Below, piece after piece: positions 11,064 to 22,012 of a stretch of 64,000 nt of DNA. The first letter of the stretch is position 1; each line of letters opens with the position of its first letter. Source of the DNA: Gnomoniopsis sp. IMI 355080. Lineage: Eukaryota; Ascomycota; Sordariomycetes; Diaporthales; Gnomoniaceae. Where the stretch lies: NCBI GenBank assembly GCA_027946555.1, contig JAPEVC010000060.1:62001-126000 (forward strand), given 5' to 3'. Below the pieces are notes generated by a model. It did not search any database, had not been told where the DNA came from, and worked only from the letters and a program-made list of their open reading frames with translations. The translations under genes were made by a program, and so were the position numbers.

Positions 11064-12830
11064 ATGGCTGACTCCGAAGCCATCACCCCAGCTACCTCTA
11101 CCGGGAGGAAGAAAGAGGAATGCGAACTCGTGTCCCCACTCAAACACACGCCATCTACTCAGACCGGTCCCGCCAGCGTGCAACAACAGCCCAACAGGAT
11201 CACGACTCGGCAATTCGTCGGAATGGCCGTCGGCAGCAGTATCGGTGCAGGGCTCTTTGTTGCGTCAGGTATAGCTCTGCAGAAAGGTGGCCCGGGATCT
11301 CTCGTGCTCGCTTTCCTGCTGCTTGGCCCTTTTGTCTGGCACACCATGTGCGCTCTCGCCGAGCTCTCTGCCACGTTTCCAGCTGGAGGCTCCTTCTACG
11401 ACTATGCCTTCCGCTTCATCTCACGCTCGTGGGGTTTCGCCATGGGCTGGGACTACGTGCTCAATTGGCACCTTATGATGCCGTTTGAGATCACCGTTAT
11501 CATGATACTGCTCGAATACTGGCATCCTGAAGAGCCAGCACGGTACCTCCTCATCGCCGCGGTTGGACTTCTTGGCGCCCTGGGACTCATCCAGTATTGC
11601 GGCTCGAAAATCTATGGTGAAGTGGAGTTCATCTGCGGCTTTGTTAAATTGGCAGTTCTGTCAGCCTTCACGATAACAGCATTTGTCAAGACTGGTGAAG
11701 CTGGAAACATGGGCTTCGAAAACTACCTACAGCATGTTGCACACACACCACCGGAAACTGCATGAAGTAACTCTGCTAACTTAAATTTGCAGCGGTGCAG
11801 CCTTTCTAAATGGGTTTCGAGGATTTCTCGGCGTCTTCGTCAGTACAGGCCTGGCCTACGGTGGCGTCGAAGCACTTGGCCTTGTCACAAGGGAATGCGA
11901 GCACCCTCGAAGAGTATTGGCTCTCAGTACTTGGATCGTCGCCCTCCGTATCTGCTTCCTCTACGTCGTCGCTCCCTTCTGCATAGGCCTCATATTGAAG
12001 CCATCACAACTCCTTTCGGACGAGTTCAAGGGTCCTCAACTCGTCTCACCCTTTGTTGCTGCCGTCAAAGTCAACAATATCCCTTACATGGACCATGTCA
12101 TCAATGGTATCTTGGTGGTCTGTGTATTCAGTATGGCCAATGCTGCCACCTTCGCCGCCTCTAGGTCATTGGCTGCTATCTGCGGTAAAGGCTTGGGTCC
12201 AGGCTTATTCAGCAAACTGACTGGACGTCGCGAAATTCCTCTGAGTGCTCTTGCAGTGGTATTCCTTTTTTCGTTGTTGGTGTTCTTCACGGCTGTTCCG
12301 AAGGGCTCTTTAATCTTCGACTGGTTGATCTCTTTAGCCAGTGTGGCCAACTACTTTACTGTGAGTTCCCCTCAGTGCTTATCCGTTTCAAAAGAGCTAG
12401 TGAGCTAACACGCGAATAGTGGATAACTATCAATTGGGCTCATATCCGTGTTCGCCAAGCCATCAGGCATCAAGGACGCAACATCAACGAGCTGCAGTGG
12501 AGAGCACCCATGAGTGAATGGGGGAGCTATGTTTCGATCGTCGCCTTCGTTACGGTCATGATTTGCCAGATCGTGAGTTATATCCTTCCTCCCGTACTAG
12601 AGAGCGAAGCTGGGGATTCTCGCGTTGGATTGGCATTCCAGGGTCTTCTAGGCTTTATCATTTTTAGTCTATTGTTCTTTGGGCACCTGATGTATGTTGC
12701 GCTTCAGGGTGGTACCTCGTGGCGCGAGAGGTTGTTGATACCGCTGAGGGACATCTCTTTGCCGGAGCTGGACGCGGCCAGGTCCTCTGATGAAATTGTC
12801 GAGAAGAATGAATCCTCGAGCCTAGCTTAG
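11064..12830 (+). CDS. APC-superfamily amino-acid permease
   Basis: Fungal amino-acid permease of the YAT/AAP type, moving amino acids across the plasma membrane. The N-terminal cytosolic tail is followed by TM1 with the family signature GMAVGSSIGAGLF, TM3-5 with a FPAGGSFYDYAFRF block and GWDYVLNW, and later helices with STGLAYGGVEALGL and the ECEHPRR loop. The last intron is clear: 12361-12419 (GTGAGT...TAG). The first junction is not. The first exon stays open to a TGA at 11763, while the next exon begins near 11793 in the +1 frame, so the intron must be 1 modulo 3 in length. One possibility is donor 11695 (GTGAAG) with acceptor 11800, giving 533 residues but deleting the GNMGFENYL segment that resembles family sequence. 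The alternative is a frame-disrupting mutation. Family assignment is firm; integrity is uncertain. Confidence 0.82.
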
Positions 12831-13013
12831 TCGGCCGGCCGGTCTATTGTCCTCCACGCGTGCATATATTTGCAAGCAGCTGAGAGGAGTCGAAAGGACG
12901 CGCATTTTTGAATGCCTTTGGCACAGGAAGCATTGTTAAGCATCAAACATTAGAATGGAACGTACTATACTGTGTCGTGCATGTATTGACTGATTTATGA
13001 CCTTGATGTTGTG

Positions 13014-14732
13014 TTAAGCGGCTGGAGTTGAGAACCCTATCCTGTCTGTGAACTTATTGTTGAACATTCCATTGGGGTTCAATTGCTTGTACACAGCCAA
13101 CCACTTGTCCAGATTAGCTCCATACCAATCCCTCACATCCTGCGGCGTCGTCGTTTCCAGCTCCAATCCCCAGTGCACTCGTATAGACCTGTCTGCCCCT
13201 GATACCTCGGCCTTGACTTGCTGCAGCAACTCTACACCTTCTTTGATTTCCACAATATTGTCTAGCTCCGCTGTTGCCGTCAACCTCCCGCTTTCGGGCG
13301 CAAGCAACGCTTGAGACGGTGCTGTGAAGCGGATTCCTATGGGCCCCGCAATGTATAAACCTCTCTGGTCGGCGGCGTTCTTGAAGGAGTTTAAGATAGT
13401 GTCGATAGTAGCCACCAGATTTTGCGCGGGGAAGTGGAGCTCCAGACCGTGTGCCTTCAACTCGAGGTCAGAGTCAAGGGCTTTGTATACTATGAAACTC
13501 TTGTCGATATATGGCGCATCATCATCCACCAGGTTGCTCAGCGCGGCGTTGATGGTTGTCGGAACCAAAGACGGAATCACATTGAGAATGTCAGGGAGAG
13601 TCGACGTAAAGAGGATGCCCAAGTTTTCCAAGATTTTCCCAAAGAAGTCCTGCCGCTCGCCGCGGGGCGGCGTTTGGCCGACACGCTTGCGTTCGGTCCA
13701 GATGAGGGTGTGAGTCCCGTCGGAGTCTGCATAGGGAGAGATGACCAGCTCGAAGTGGTCAAAGTCCGCGAGCGGTGCTGGCAAGGGATTCCACAGCTCG
13801 GGAGCAAATTGTGCTTTGACATCTTCCCAGCGGACGGACGTGCGATTTTCGGCAATGTTGAACGCAGGTATGACGTCCATCACGTAGGAGTAAATGATGC
13901 CGAGACTGCCCATGGACACCTGCGCGGCGTTGAACCAGTCATCGTCCTGTTTGAGTACTACAGCAATGTCGGGAGCTTCAGGTAAGGATCCGGGGAATTT
14001 CGATGCGTCCGTGATGCCGCTTGTGGGCTCGATCTGGTATACCGTGCCGTCCTCAGCAACGAGCACGATGGCGCGGATCATGGAAGCCATAGGGGGCCAT
14101 GCTGCACCTGAGCCATGGGTGCCGGTGGAAAAGGCGCCTGAGATGGTCTGGCCATCGTACGCACCCATATGCGTGAGTGCCAGGCCGCGGTTGTCGAGTT
14201 CTGTGTTGAGGTCCTTGATATGAATGCCGCTTTGAACACGCATGAGGCTCAGCGTGCTGCCCAGAGAGCTGAGTGTTGATGTATCCACCTCTGTGACCTC
14301 ATCCAGCAGGTCGGTATACACCAGCACGGCGTCGTCAGTCCTCGCTACGTCAGACATGGAGTGGCCTGCCCCTACGGCGCGGACACGCTGACCTTGTGCG
14401 CCGGCTGAGGTGATGATGGATCTGAGCTCTGCCAGGTCTTTGGGCTTGGTCATGGAGATCGGAGTGCATACTTCCTCGTTCAGCCAGTTAGCCCATTGGT
14501 TTGGTGCCGGGGTAGTGGCGTCGAATGTCAAGGCCCCGTCTGCGAGCCGGGTGCCAGTGGACGAGGCATCTTGTCTGGGAGCGATGCGTGTATTTGTTTG
14601 TATTTGGGGGACTTTTTTGATCCACCTCGATCCGGAATTGCCGTCAGATCGGTCCAGGAAGGGAATAGAAGTGGCGTCAAAGGCATTATGAGCAATGTCT
14701 CGCAGGACTGAGCCTACAGTGCCGGCTTCCAT
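13014..14732 (-). CDS. FAD-linked oxidase, aldonolactone (ALO/gulonolactone) oxidase-like
   Basis: Intronless, 572 residues from the ATG at 14732 (MEAGTVGS). The reading frame stays open upstream but without ATG. The N-terminal half is a PCMH-type FAD-binding domain with RAVGAGHS; His124 in this motif is the usual site of covalent FAD attachment in the aldonolactone oxidase family. Further family blocks are SGIHIKDLN, MGAYDGQTISGAFSTGTHGSG and a MGSLGIIYS segment. The C-terminal half has the VHWGLE motif corresponding to the HWGK region of D-arabinono-1,4-lactone oxidases, and a final LNPNGMFNN. The substrate is not fixed by sequence; sugar lactones or a secondary-metabolite alcohol are both possible. 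The first 70 residues carry no clear signal peptide. It converges with the permease gene across only 183 bases. Confidence 0.85.
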   Translation of the reverse strand: MEAGTVGSVLRDIAHNAFDATSIPFLDRSDGNSGSRWIKKVPQIQTNTRIAPRQDASSTGTRLADGALTFDATTPAPNQWANWLNEEVCTPISMTKPKDLAELRSIITSAGAQGQRVRAVGAGHSMSDVARTDDAVLVYTDLLDEVTEVDTSTLSSLGSTLSLMRVQSGIHIKDLNTELDNRGLALTHMGAYDGQTISGAFSTGTHGSGAAWPPMASMIRAIVLVAEDGTVYQIEPTSGITDASKFPGSLPEAPDIAVVLKQDDDWFNAAQVSMGSLGIIYSYVMDVIPAFNIAENRTSVRWEDVKAQFAPELWNPLPAPLADFDHFELVISPYADSDGTHTLIWTERKRVGQTPPRGERQDFFGKILENLGILFTSTLPDILNVIPSLVPTTINAALSNLVDDDAPYIDKSFIVYKALDSDLELKAHGLELHFPAQNLVATIDTILNSFKNAADQRGLYIAGPIGIRFTAPSQALLAPESGRLTATAELDNIVEIKEGVELLQQVKAEVSGADRSIRVHWGLELETTTPQDVRDWYGANLDKWLAVYKQLNPNGMFNNKFTDRIGFSTPAA

Positions 14733-17022
14733 GGCGTGGTGAGAATCGAGGTCGAGTAGTTGCAGTATTATTTTCACGATGCTTATGAGGATAGCAAAGG
14801 GAAACAGAAGTAAAAAAGTGATTTGATTTTCTAAAGCACTTTATACCAATGTCTTTACTGCGTTATTCAGTAGGTAGTGCACAGTTGGCGAGCAAGCTGC
14901 CTCGGTTATAGCATTTTCAATTCAATTTATTTAGCCAAACCTTCATGGTGATCCAAAGGAACCTTACATGGTCCTTGCTCTCGATCATTTGAACCAGTTC
15001 CCGGTATAGCAACCTCGGTTTCTGGCCAGGCTTTTCAATTCGCCCATTTGGGATTAACGAGACTTTCACGATTTAGCTTTTGGGATCCGCGACGATCCTC
15101 TCGTATTTCCACAATTTCAGTAGCAAGAAAGTTCCAAAGAGTGAACGGGGGTTCCGTCTGCGTGATGCTCTTGGTTGCTACAACAATAGTTGACTACCCA
15201 TAGACCCTTTAGTGGAGGTAGCTCGCTTCGCTTGGAGCCTCCGTAGATCCCTTTCCAGGTAGTAGGAAGCCACGAGCTCATAGCTACGGCAGGGTGATCA
15301 TGCATACTACTATAGTTGTGGCGCACCGAAACTTTATGTTGCCAAGCCTCTTCCTTATAAAGGGCTGTCTCCAGCGAAAGGTTATGCCCATGAGCCATGA
15401 GGAGCTGGAGCGCATGTGACGCATACCGGTATTTCGTAAACAATCTCATCCTTCGAAGTAAAATTGGACTTGTCCGGCTTGGGTTTTTCAGGGCGTTATG
15501 ACTGGCATGTGGCCTAGATGACTCTGGATCTGAGGGACCTCGGGTTTTCCGGTGTTAGGAGCGGCATGTGGTCAAGTCATTTTAGGGTTTAGAGCTGAGA
15601 GTACATCTGGTTTGGCCCTGAGCGCTTTACAGATATATTGCTTACGGACCAATCGCGAAGATGGCAGTACGTAGAACAATAACAGCTGGTCCATACCAGC
15701 CGCAGATGGGCCCGAGGGATAAACAACTAACCATGATAACCGTGTAGGCGAACTCCGAGGCAGATGTGCGATGTGATATTGTTCTTTGGTAATTGACTTT
15801 TACCTATGGTGAACAGCCGGTCCGTACGAAAGTCTGCCCCGGGCCCATCCCAGATATATATATACAAGCCCAACCAATTCAGGACCAAGATGTAAGACTT
15901 CTGGCGACGGACAGCTGGATTTAGTCAAATTGACGTGGTCATCATCCTTTTGAGACATGTTTTGGCAACCACATGCGGCCCCTCCTCAAGACATTGAAAC
16001 CAGTGGAAGCCGATGGGTCATTTAAGCGGCCACCACGGGTCGCTTATTAGGTGATTGCTGAAATTAAATTATAATATGTTGTGCGTCAGACGATGTCTCC
16101 TTGCAGGATGATGCTTGTCAGATGTGAATCAAGTACATGAAGACGGGCCGGTCCGTCAGCATCTTAGGTCACACGCTCCGAATGTCGTACACACAGGGTG
16201 GGTGCTCTTCTGACCAACCTGGCTCAAGGTACGACTAAAGCTTGACAAGTTCAGCATTTCGCAAACGAATAGTATGCTTGATCACCACGAATTCTTCTCA
16301 TTCCATAATATATAGCGAGAAAGATACGGAAAGTAATCCAGACTTGTAAACACTTCTAAGCATTACAGGTCTGATCGTCTGATGTGGAATCCCCCGGAGG
16401 CCTGGAAAATGTTGCTGCTGACTGCTGACAGGAGAAGGCCGAGGTGGGGTCTGTGTCAACGCTGCCAGTCCGGCCGGCCTAGATATCAAGACTCATACAG
16501 TCGCTGACCTCACAGGGAAAATAAGCCTTTGTATCGAGAGAGCTGTGGGTCGGGACGCGTTTTACACGCGGTCAATTCTCACCGACCAGTCCATTCACAA
16601 TCCGTCAGCGGAGTTTGCCAGGTCACGAATGGAACGTAACCCCCCCAATTCTGTTTCCGATGGAACATCAGAAGATGCACTCAGAAAATAGGAGGATGAT
16701 TAATGAGATGCTCGGAAATAGTAGATCGTCGGACGGTCGAGGTCTTTACGTGCCTTGCGGCATCCGGGGCATATAAGTCAACACCAACTCCTCCAGACTC
16801 TTGGCAACTCCTCATCACCATCATCTCGCATCTGTACAATCTCGCCTTGGTTCTTCTCTCCTTCTTCAATTCTCATAGTGTCTACTCTGGCAGTAGCACT
16901 CTTTTTGTCTTTTCGCTTTTTGTTCCATCTGCTTCCTTTGACAGGAACACCAAACCTCGACTTCCTTCCTCCATCTTCTTCCAACCGTGTTTCAGCACTT
17001 CCTCGTTACTTCAGATTCCAAG
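14733..17022. other. spacer with a short imperfect direct repeat
   Basis: No gene supported in about 2.3 kb. Two imperfect copies of a 30-base stretch lie at 15481-15512 and 15542-15571; both contain GGGTTTT, a GTTA core and end in GGCATGTGG. The last 250 bases form the promoter and pyrimidine-rich leader of the next gene. Confidence 0.5.
16772..16777 (+). promoter_or_regulatory. TATA-box candidate
   Basis: TATAAG within GGGGCATATAAGTCA, 251 bases before the ATG of the secreted low-complexity protein and followed by a CT-rich leader (about 16850-16990), typical of strongly expressed fungal genes. Confidence 0.4.
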
Positions 17023-17607
17023 ATGCGTTCCAACACCATCTCCTACGCCGTCCTGGCCTCTCTGGCCCTCTTTGAGAACGGTCAAGCGGCACCTCTCACT
17101 TCCAATTCCGTTTCCGTATCGACGGGTGGAGCGGGCACCAGCGTCAACGTCAACGGCGGCGGCGCCGCTGCGAACATGGCAATGGCTGGAAGCGGCGGTC
17201 AGGCTGGAAGCAGCCTGCTTGGCAAGATTGGCACGACTGTTACCAACGGTACAGGAGCTACAAAGGGTCATGGAGGCCAGGAGCTCAACAAGGGGGGTAA
17301 AGGAGGCCACGGACGCACAGGAGGCAGTCACGGCATAGAGGGCAGTCATCCACAGGCGGTCAATAAGGCGGGCCAAGGCCAGGGCGGTGCTGCGTCTACC
17401 CAAGGAGCCTCAGATGCTTCTTTGGGCTCTGCGGCTCCTGTTTCTGAGGCTGCTGCTGCTGCCGCCCCCGCGTCCGCCAAAGCCGCTGTTTCTGGCGCAA
17501 GTGACGCAGTCGCATCTGCAAGCTCGGCGTCAGGAAGTGCGGGCTCGTCTATTTCTAGCTCTGGCACAGGATCTTCGTCAAACTCGGTGTCGGTGAGCTC
17601 AAGCTAG
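17023..17607 (+). CDS. secreted Gly/Ser/Ala-rich low-complexity protein
   Basis: Intronless, 194 residues. The ATG at 17023 starts a signal peptide (MRSNTISYAVLASLAL) with a likely cut after GQAA. The mature protein is almost entirely low complexity: a Gly/Ala segment (GGAGTSVNVNGGGAAANMAM), a basic Gly/His segment (GGQELNKGGKGGHGRTGG) and a Ser/Ala tail. No Cys is present, so disulfide-stabilised effector folds are excluded. SNSVSVS occurs both right after the signal peptide and at the C-terminus. I do not recognise a family; a cell-wall or matrix protein is possible. The pyrimidine-rich leader and TATAAG box suggest good expression. Confidence 0.75.
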   Translation: MRSNTISYAVLASLALFENGQAAPLTSNSVSVSTGGAGTSVNVNGGGAAANMAMAGSGGQAGSSLLGKIGTTVTNGTGATKGHGGQELNKGGKGGHGRTGGSHGIEGSHPQAVNKAGQGQGGAASTQGASDASLGSAAPVSEAAAAAAPASAKAAVSGASDAVASASSASGSAGSSISSSGTGSSSNSVSVSSS

Positions 17608-19190
17608 ATGGCAGTCGAAGCTGTAAGATCTTTACAGCAGTGGTAGTCCAGGGTACTGGTCAAGCATTTCTAGGTAGATTGATTAGCATGTATTAAAAGT
17701 GGTAGAAGAAGCGTTGTAGGTCCCGTATAGCGCAATACACCTATATCCTATCCAGCAATTGTCTCGACCGTTGTGCTATCTACCAAGGTAAGCCTCACGC
17801 TTCAAGTTGCTCATAGCAATGGGAGACATCTTGACCGCACACCGTTTCCTCAACATACTTATGAATAACACACTAAGAACGATTGCCTGGGCGCCTTCGG
17901 AACAAAATAGCAATTGGCAACCTTTGGCAATTTTCCAACGTGCGTCTTTTGGAGGAAAAGCGATCAGATGGTCCTCTTGGCAGGGGTAGGTACTCATCCG
18001 CTCAGCTGCCGTCCAACCAAGCTACTCTCCGAAAGAAGCAATACCTACATCAAGAAGCAGGTTTCTATTTTTAATAACTGATTGTGCTTGTGCCGTATAT
18101 CCAGCAAATCTCACGGATCGACGTCACCGCATGGTACATAATAGTACATTTTTCCTGTTTTTAACCCCCACGCAAACGCGGCTATGCCGTTCTGCATTAT
18201 GCACGCTGCCGGTATTTGCCCATCCAGATGTATCAGTCAGAACAGCCATCTTTGCTGCGGGACCCAGCAGGGCGACTAGAACGCCAGATGCAACCAATCG
18301 CGTGCTAGGAGAACCACACGTTCAGTGCGAGGAATGTGCGTGCGTTGCGTTTGCCATATTTCCATAACCCTGGAGGCAAATGAATACTTGTAATCACGAG
18401 CTTCACCGGTTCAACCGAAGTACTATGTAAGCGTGCCACACGCACAGGCTGATCAATCTGATCATGCATGACTTGACGTGCTGCATCCCGGTTCCCTCTC
18501 ATTCTCCCCTCGCGACGGGCCGGGCGCCCGGGGAGGTGTTCCCGGTCTTGGTTTGACACCTTGGCACGGTCCACATTCTTTCATCTGATCGAAAATCTGG
18601 CTTTTTGCCCTGCTTAAAATTCCCGGCCGGCGGTAGCAAGGGCGTCATAGGCTGAGTGGCCGCGTGCTGGACTGAGTGGTTGCGTTTCGTCCCCCTCAGT
18701 GGGACCCCCGCGATGAGGCGTCAACCAGGCAGAAGACATGCGGGCGGGATGCGGGAGGTTGCAGCAGCTGTTCAGCTGTTTGTGCCTGTCGTGCCTGGTC
18801 CCACCACCCGTATCAAAGGTACGAGAGGATCCACTTTGCATGCAGCCGGCAGCATAGTGATGTGTGAAGTACTATGCAGCCTGCTGGCAGTGGTCAAGCT
18901 ATTGATATGGATGTCGTGTCGTGCCTGCAGCGGACGGTTTCTGTGATGTCACCGCCTTTTGCTCAAGAGACATGCTATATCTAGCACTTGCAGTCGCCAT
19001 TGATGAACGTGGCAGCTGCTTCTTCCTTTTCAGGCAGCAAACTGAACATCAAGACCAGCTTTCATCTCAACTCTCTCCTAACAAACCAGCTGTACCTCAC
19101 CAGCGCCACACACACGCACACCGTCTCAACGGTCTAAACACCATTCACAGCTAGACACCACCGAAAAGCACCACGTCTGATTCCATCACG
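17608..19190. other. spacer, no gene seen
   Basis: Contains a perfect 12-base GC palindrome at 18520-18531 (CCGGGCGCCCGG). The last 120 bases are a C/A-rich leader before the DUF2278 gene. Open frames of 60-90 codons show no motif. Confidence 0.55.
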
Positions 19191-20305
19191 ATGGGCATTT
19201 CCAACTACGGTCTCTGGAAGGGCACGCCCACCAGCTGGAATGGCACAGGTATGTCTCTTTTCACACAACATTCACATGAAGTCACCTACCTCATCAGCCA
19301 TGACTGACACATGCCACAGCCGATACGGACCACGGCCATCTCGAGTTCACCGACGGGACAGCCAACAAATCCTACGAGGCCGACGTGAACATCATGTCCA
19401 GCGACAAGGACAAGCGCCTTGTCTACTGGTTCGTCAAGGACTTCAACCCCACCCAGCCTGCCATCTCCAAGCTGCAAGCCCTCTCGCAAGGCTTCTCCAC
19501 ACAGCAGGGCAGCGACAGCCTCGCCCTCGACTTCCTTCGCGAGGGTTTTCTCACCCCTTCCGCCGGTACGCTGGTCTCACACAACCCAAAGGACCCGACC
19601 GAGACAAACGACATCTTGACCTACCTCGACCCGATCCTCTCCGCCGCCGTCACCTCCAAAGACACCATCTATCTGTGGGGTAGCAAATACTCCGACAGCG
19701 ACGGCACCTCCGGCATCCACGACATCCACATGAACCAGGGCAACTCGGGATCCTTTGAGGACGAGAACGGCACGTATCAGGACGGCGGCATTGTCATCGA
19801 GTCTGCTAGCGGCACGTGGCAGGGCATCTTCCTGGCCTTTGCCACCGAGGCCGAGAAGACAGACAGCAAGGGCGACCCGGACGGCCCAACCTTTGCAGAC
19901 GCCCTAGGCGGCGACACCACGTCCACCACCAGCACGGCCACGGCACGGAGCACCCATGCCACCAAGGGCACGGTTGGAATCGAGGCGGCGCTGGTCAACC
20001 CCAAGGGCCCGGACCACGATGCCCAAGGCGTGGGCAAGGGCGAGACGGTCTATGTGCAAAATAAGAGCGCCAAGGACCAGTCTCTCCAGGGCTGGACGAT
20101 CGAGACGGGCGCCGGCGGGAAGGAGACGTTGGGCAATGTCACCCTGAGTGCGCACTGCAAGAGGGGGTTCGAGGTGCCGGGTGCGCCGCTGGGGAACAGA
20201 GGTGGCAAGATCTTGTTGAAGGATGCCCAGGGTGAGACGATTAGTGAGGTGAATTACACAGAGAAGGACGCCAGGAAGGAGGGTCGCTTGGTGTACTTTG
20301 CTTAA
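19191..20305 (+). CDS. DUF2278 (YukJ-like) family protein
   Basis: Exons 19191-19248 and 19320-20305; intron 19249-19319 is GTATGT...ACAG and joins in frame, giving 347 residues. The start MGISNYGLWKGTP is the hallmark opening of DUF2278/YukJ proteins (YGVLKG in bacteria). Later family features are HLEFTDG, the VYWFVKDF strand, LDFLREGF and a histidine-containing GIHDIHMNQGN motif. After a Thr/Ser-rich linker (about 235-255) the C-terminus (ETVYVQNKS...LQGWTIET...GGKILLKDAQG) looks like a lamin-tail-type beta domain, a combination known in this family. No signal peptide is visible, so it is probably intracellular. The biochemical role of the family is unknown. Confidence 0.88.
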
Positions 20306-22012
20306 GAAAGTGGACTTGCGAAGGTAAGGGTAGTTATCTGCTAGGGAGTTGTGTGTTGGTTTTGCGCCGCAATGGCGTTGAGGACAAGCAAGGGCGTGTG
20401 TATTGTTATCAACAGGCACCGGGGTAATGTTGAACAGCGGGTGCTTCCAATCTCCTTCCCCTTGCGTGCGATCTATCCCCGCCTGTTTCCCAAATCGGTA
20501 CGCGACGCAATGTCAACGACGTGATGATAGCATTCCCATTTGAGACTTTTTGTCGGTTAGCTTATCCTCGGATGCACTGCACAAATAGTGGATGGTGATC
20601 CCTCTTTCAAATCCAGTACGTCGGTGACTGCCACTGGGTTCAGAATCCTCGCACCCCAGCAAAAAGCGGATCCGAGCTGAAGTGCTGAACTGCTAAGCAC
20701 CTGTCAGACATTTGTTTTGCCTGCGGTGCGACAAGAATTTGTTGTACACACCAATGCCGTGTCACGGTTGTCCAGACCCGGACAGTCGGGTCTGTGTCTT
20801 ACCGGAGCCGAGGTATTGGGTTTCATCAACCTCAGATCACTGACGATGAACGGTCGACCATCGGAGATTTTTTGGGTTGCATGCGCCCCCAAAGTAAGAC
20901 CGTTCAGGGTGGTAATTGAGTTGCCCCTGAATCATTTCTGGCCCCCGATCCAACTCAATTGACCACGACATTGCAGGATGGGAAATGCAAAACCGGTCCC
21001 AAAAAAAGATAACGACTTAAAAAATCTCTCGTCGCTTGATTGCCTGTTTTCTTATTCTACGTTTTTGTCATCCCATGTCTCAGTATGCCTTACGAAGAAA
21101 CCCTTGTCAGACGTCAGCCAAGTTTGATCCGTCTCTGGTTTTTTTTCCAATTCAAATTGGACGAGATCTACCTTTGATCGCCAGGGGTCAAGCATGCGCG
21201 CCCACACATTCGTTTGCTCATCTCTTTCCCAGTATGGATGAATATGCCAATATGCCAATGTATCAAGAACCCGCAACCTGAAACCCTCTATATCTCTCTG
21301 TCTCTTCCCACACTACACTCTCTCTCTCCGAATACTTTCCTTGGGTAGTAGTAAATGGGGAATGAAATGGGCTCAGTCGCAAAAAGGTCGGCACTGGGCA
21401 GTGTGAAATAAGATAAAATAACCCCCCCCAAAGCTCGGACCAGTTGCTTTGGGAGCCAAGCGAAAGTAGGATACTGGAATTGTTCCAAATTGAATCGGGG
21501 GAGATTAATTTGATGGTTTTAAATTATGGAGCAAGCTGGAAGGGAAGGGCAAGGAACCGTAATTACAACACGCCTGTCACAGCCCTGTCTGCATGATTAT
21601 GCCTTAGTTTGTATGGAGCTGTCTGTACCTTCTCCCCCCCACCTTGCTCTTGCTGTTTCTCTTCCCTCTTCAGCGTTTGTCAATTGCTTGCTGAGCTGTT
21701 TTTGCTTGGTCTTCTTTTTTTTGCGTTGTGTGTTCTTCTCTTTTCTCCTGAATCTCGAATCTCGATATTGCATCCTCCACGACGACGTCCAACGTCCCGA
21801 CCTCACCTCGTCGTCATCCATCAAATATTCCAGCACTGGAATGCAGATTCATGTGAACCCCCCTGGATGCAATGAGCGACATTTCATCGCTGCTGTAAAC
21901 AACAACAACAACACCCCACGATATTCGTACAATTGTCATCACCAACGTCGTGTAAACCACATAAACACACCCACGCTCCTTTAAAAAAACCCTCCTTTGT
22001 AAAAATCACACA
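20306..22012. other. spacer with hairpin and long pyrimidine-rich leader
   Basis: A perfect 8-bp inverted repeat with a six-base loop lies at 20773-20794 (CAGACCCG / CGGGTCTG). From about 21600 on the sequence is CT-rich, then carries CAA repeats (about 21899-21915), consistent with promoter and 5' leader of the next gene. No gene supported. Confidence 0.5.
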
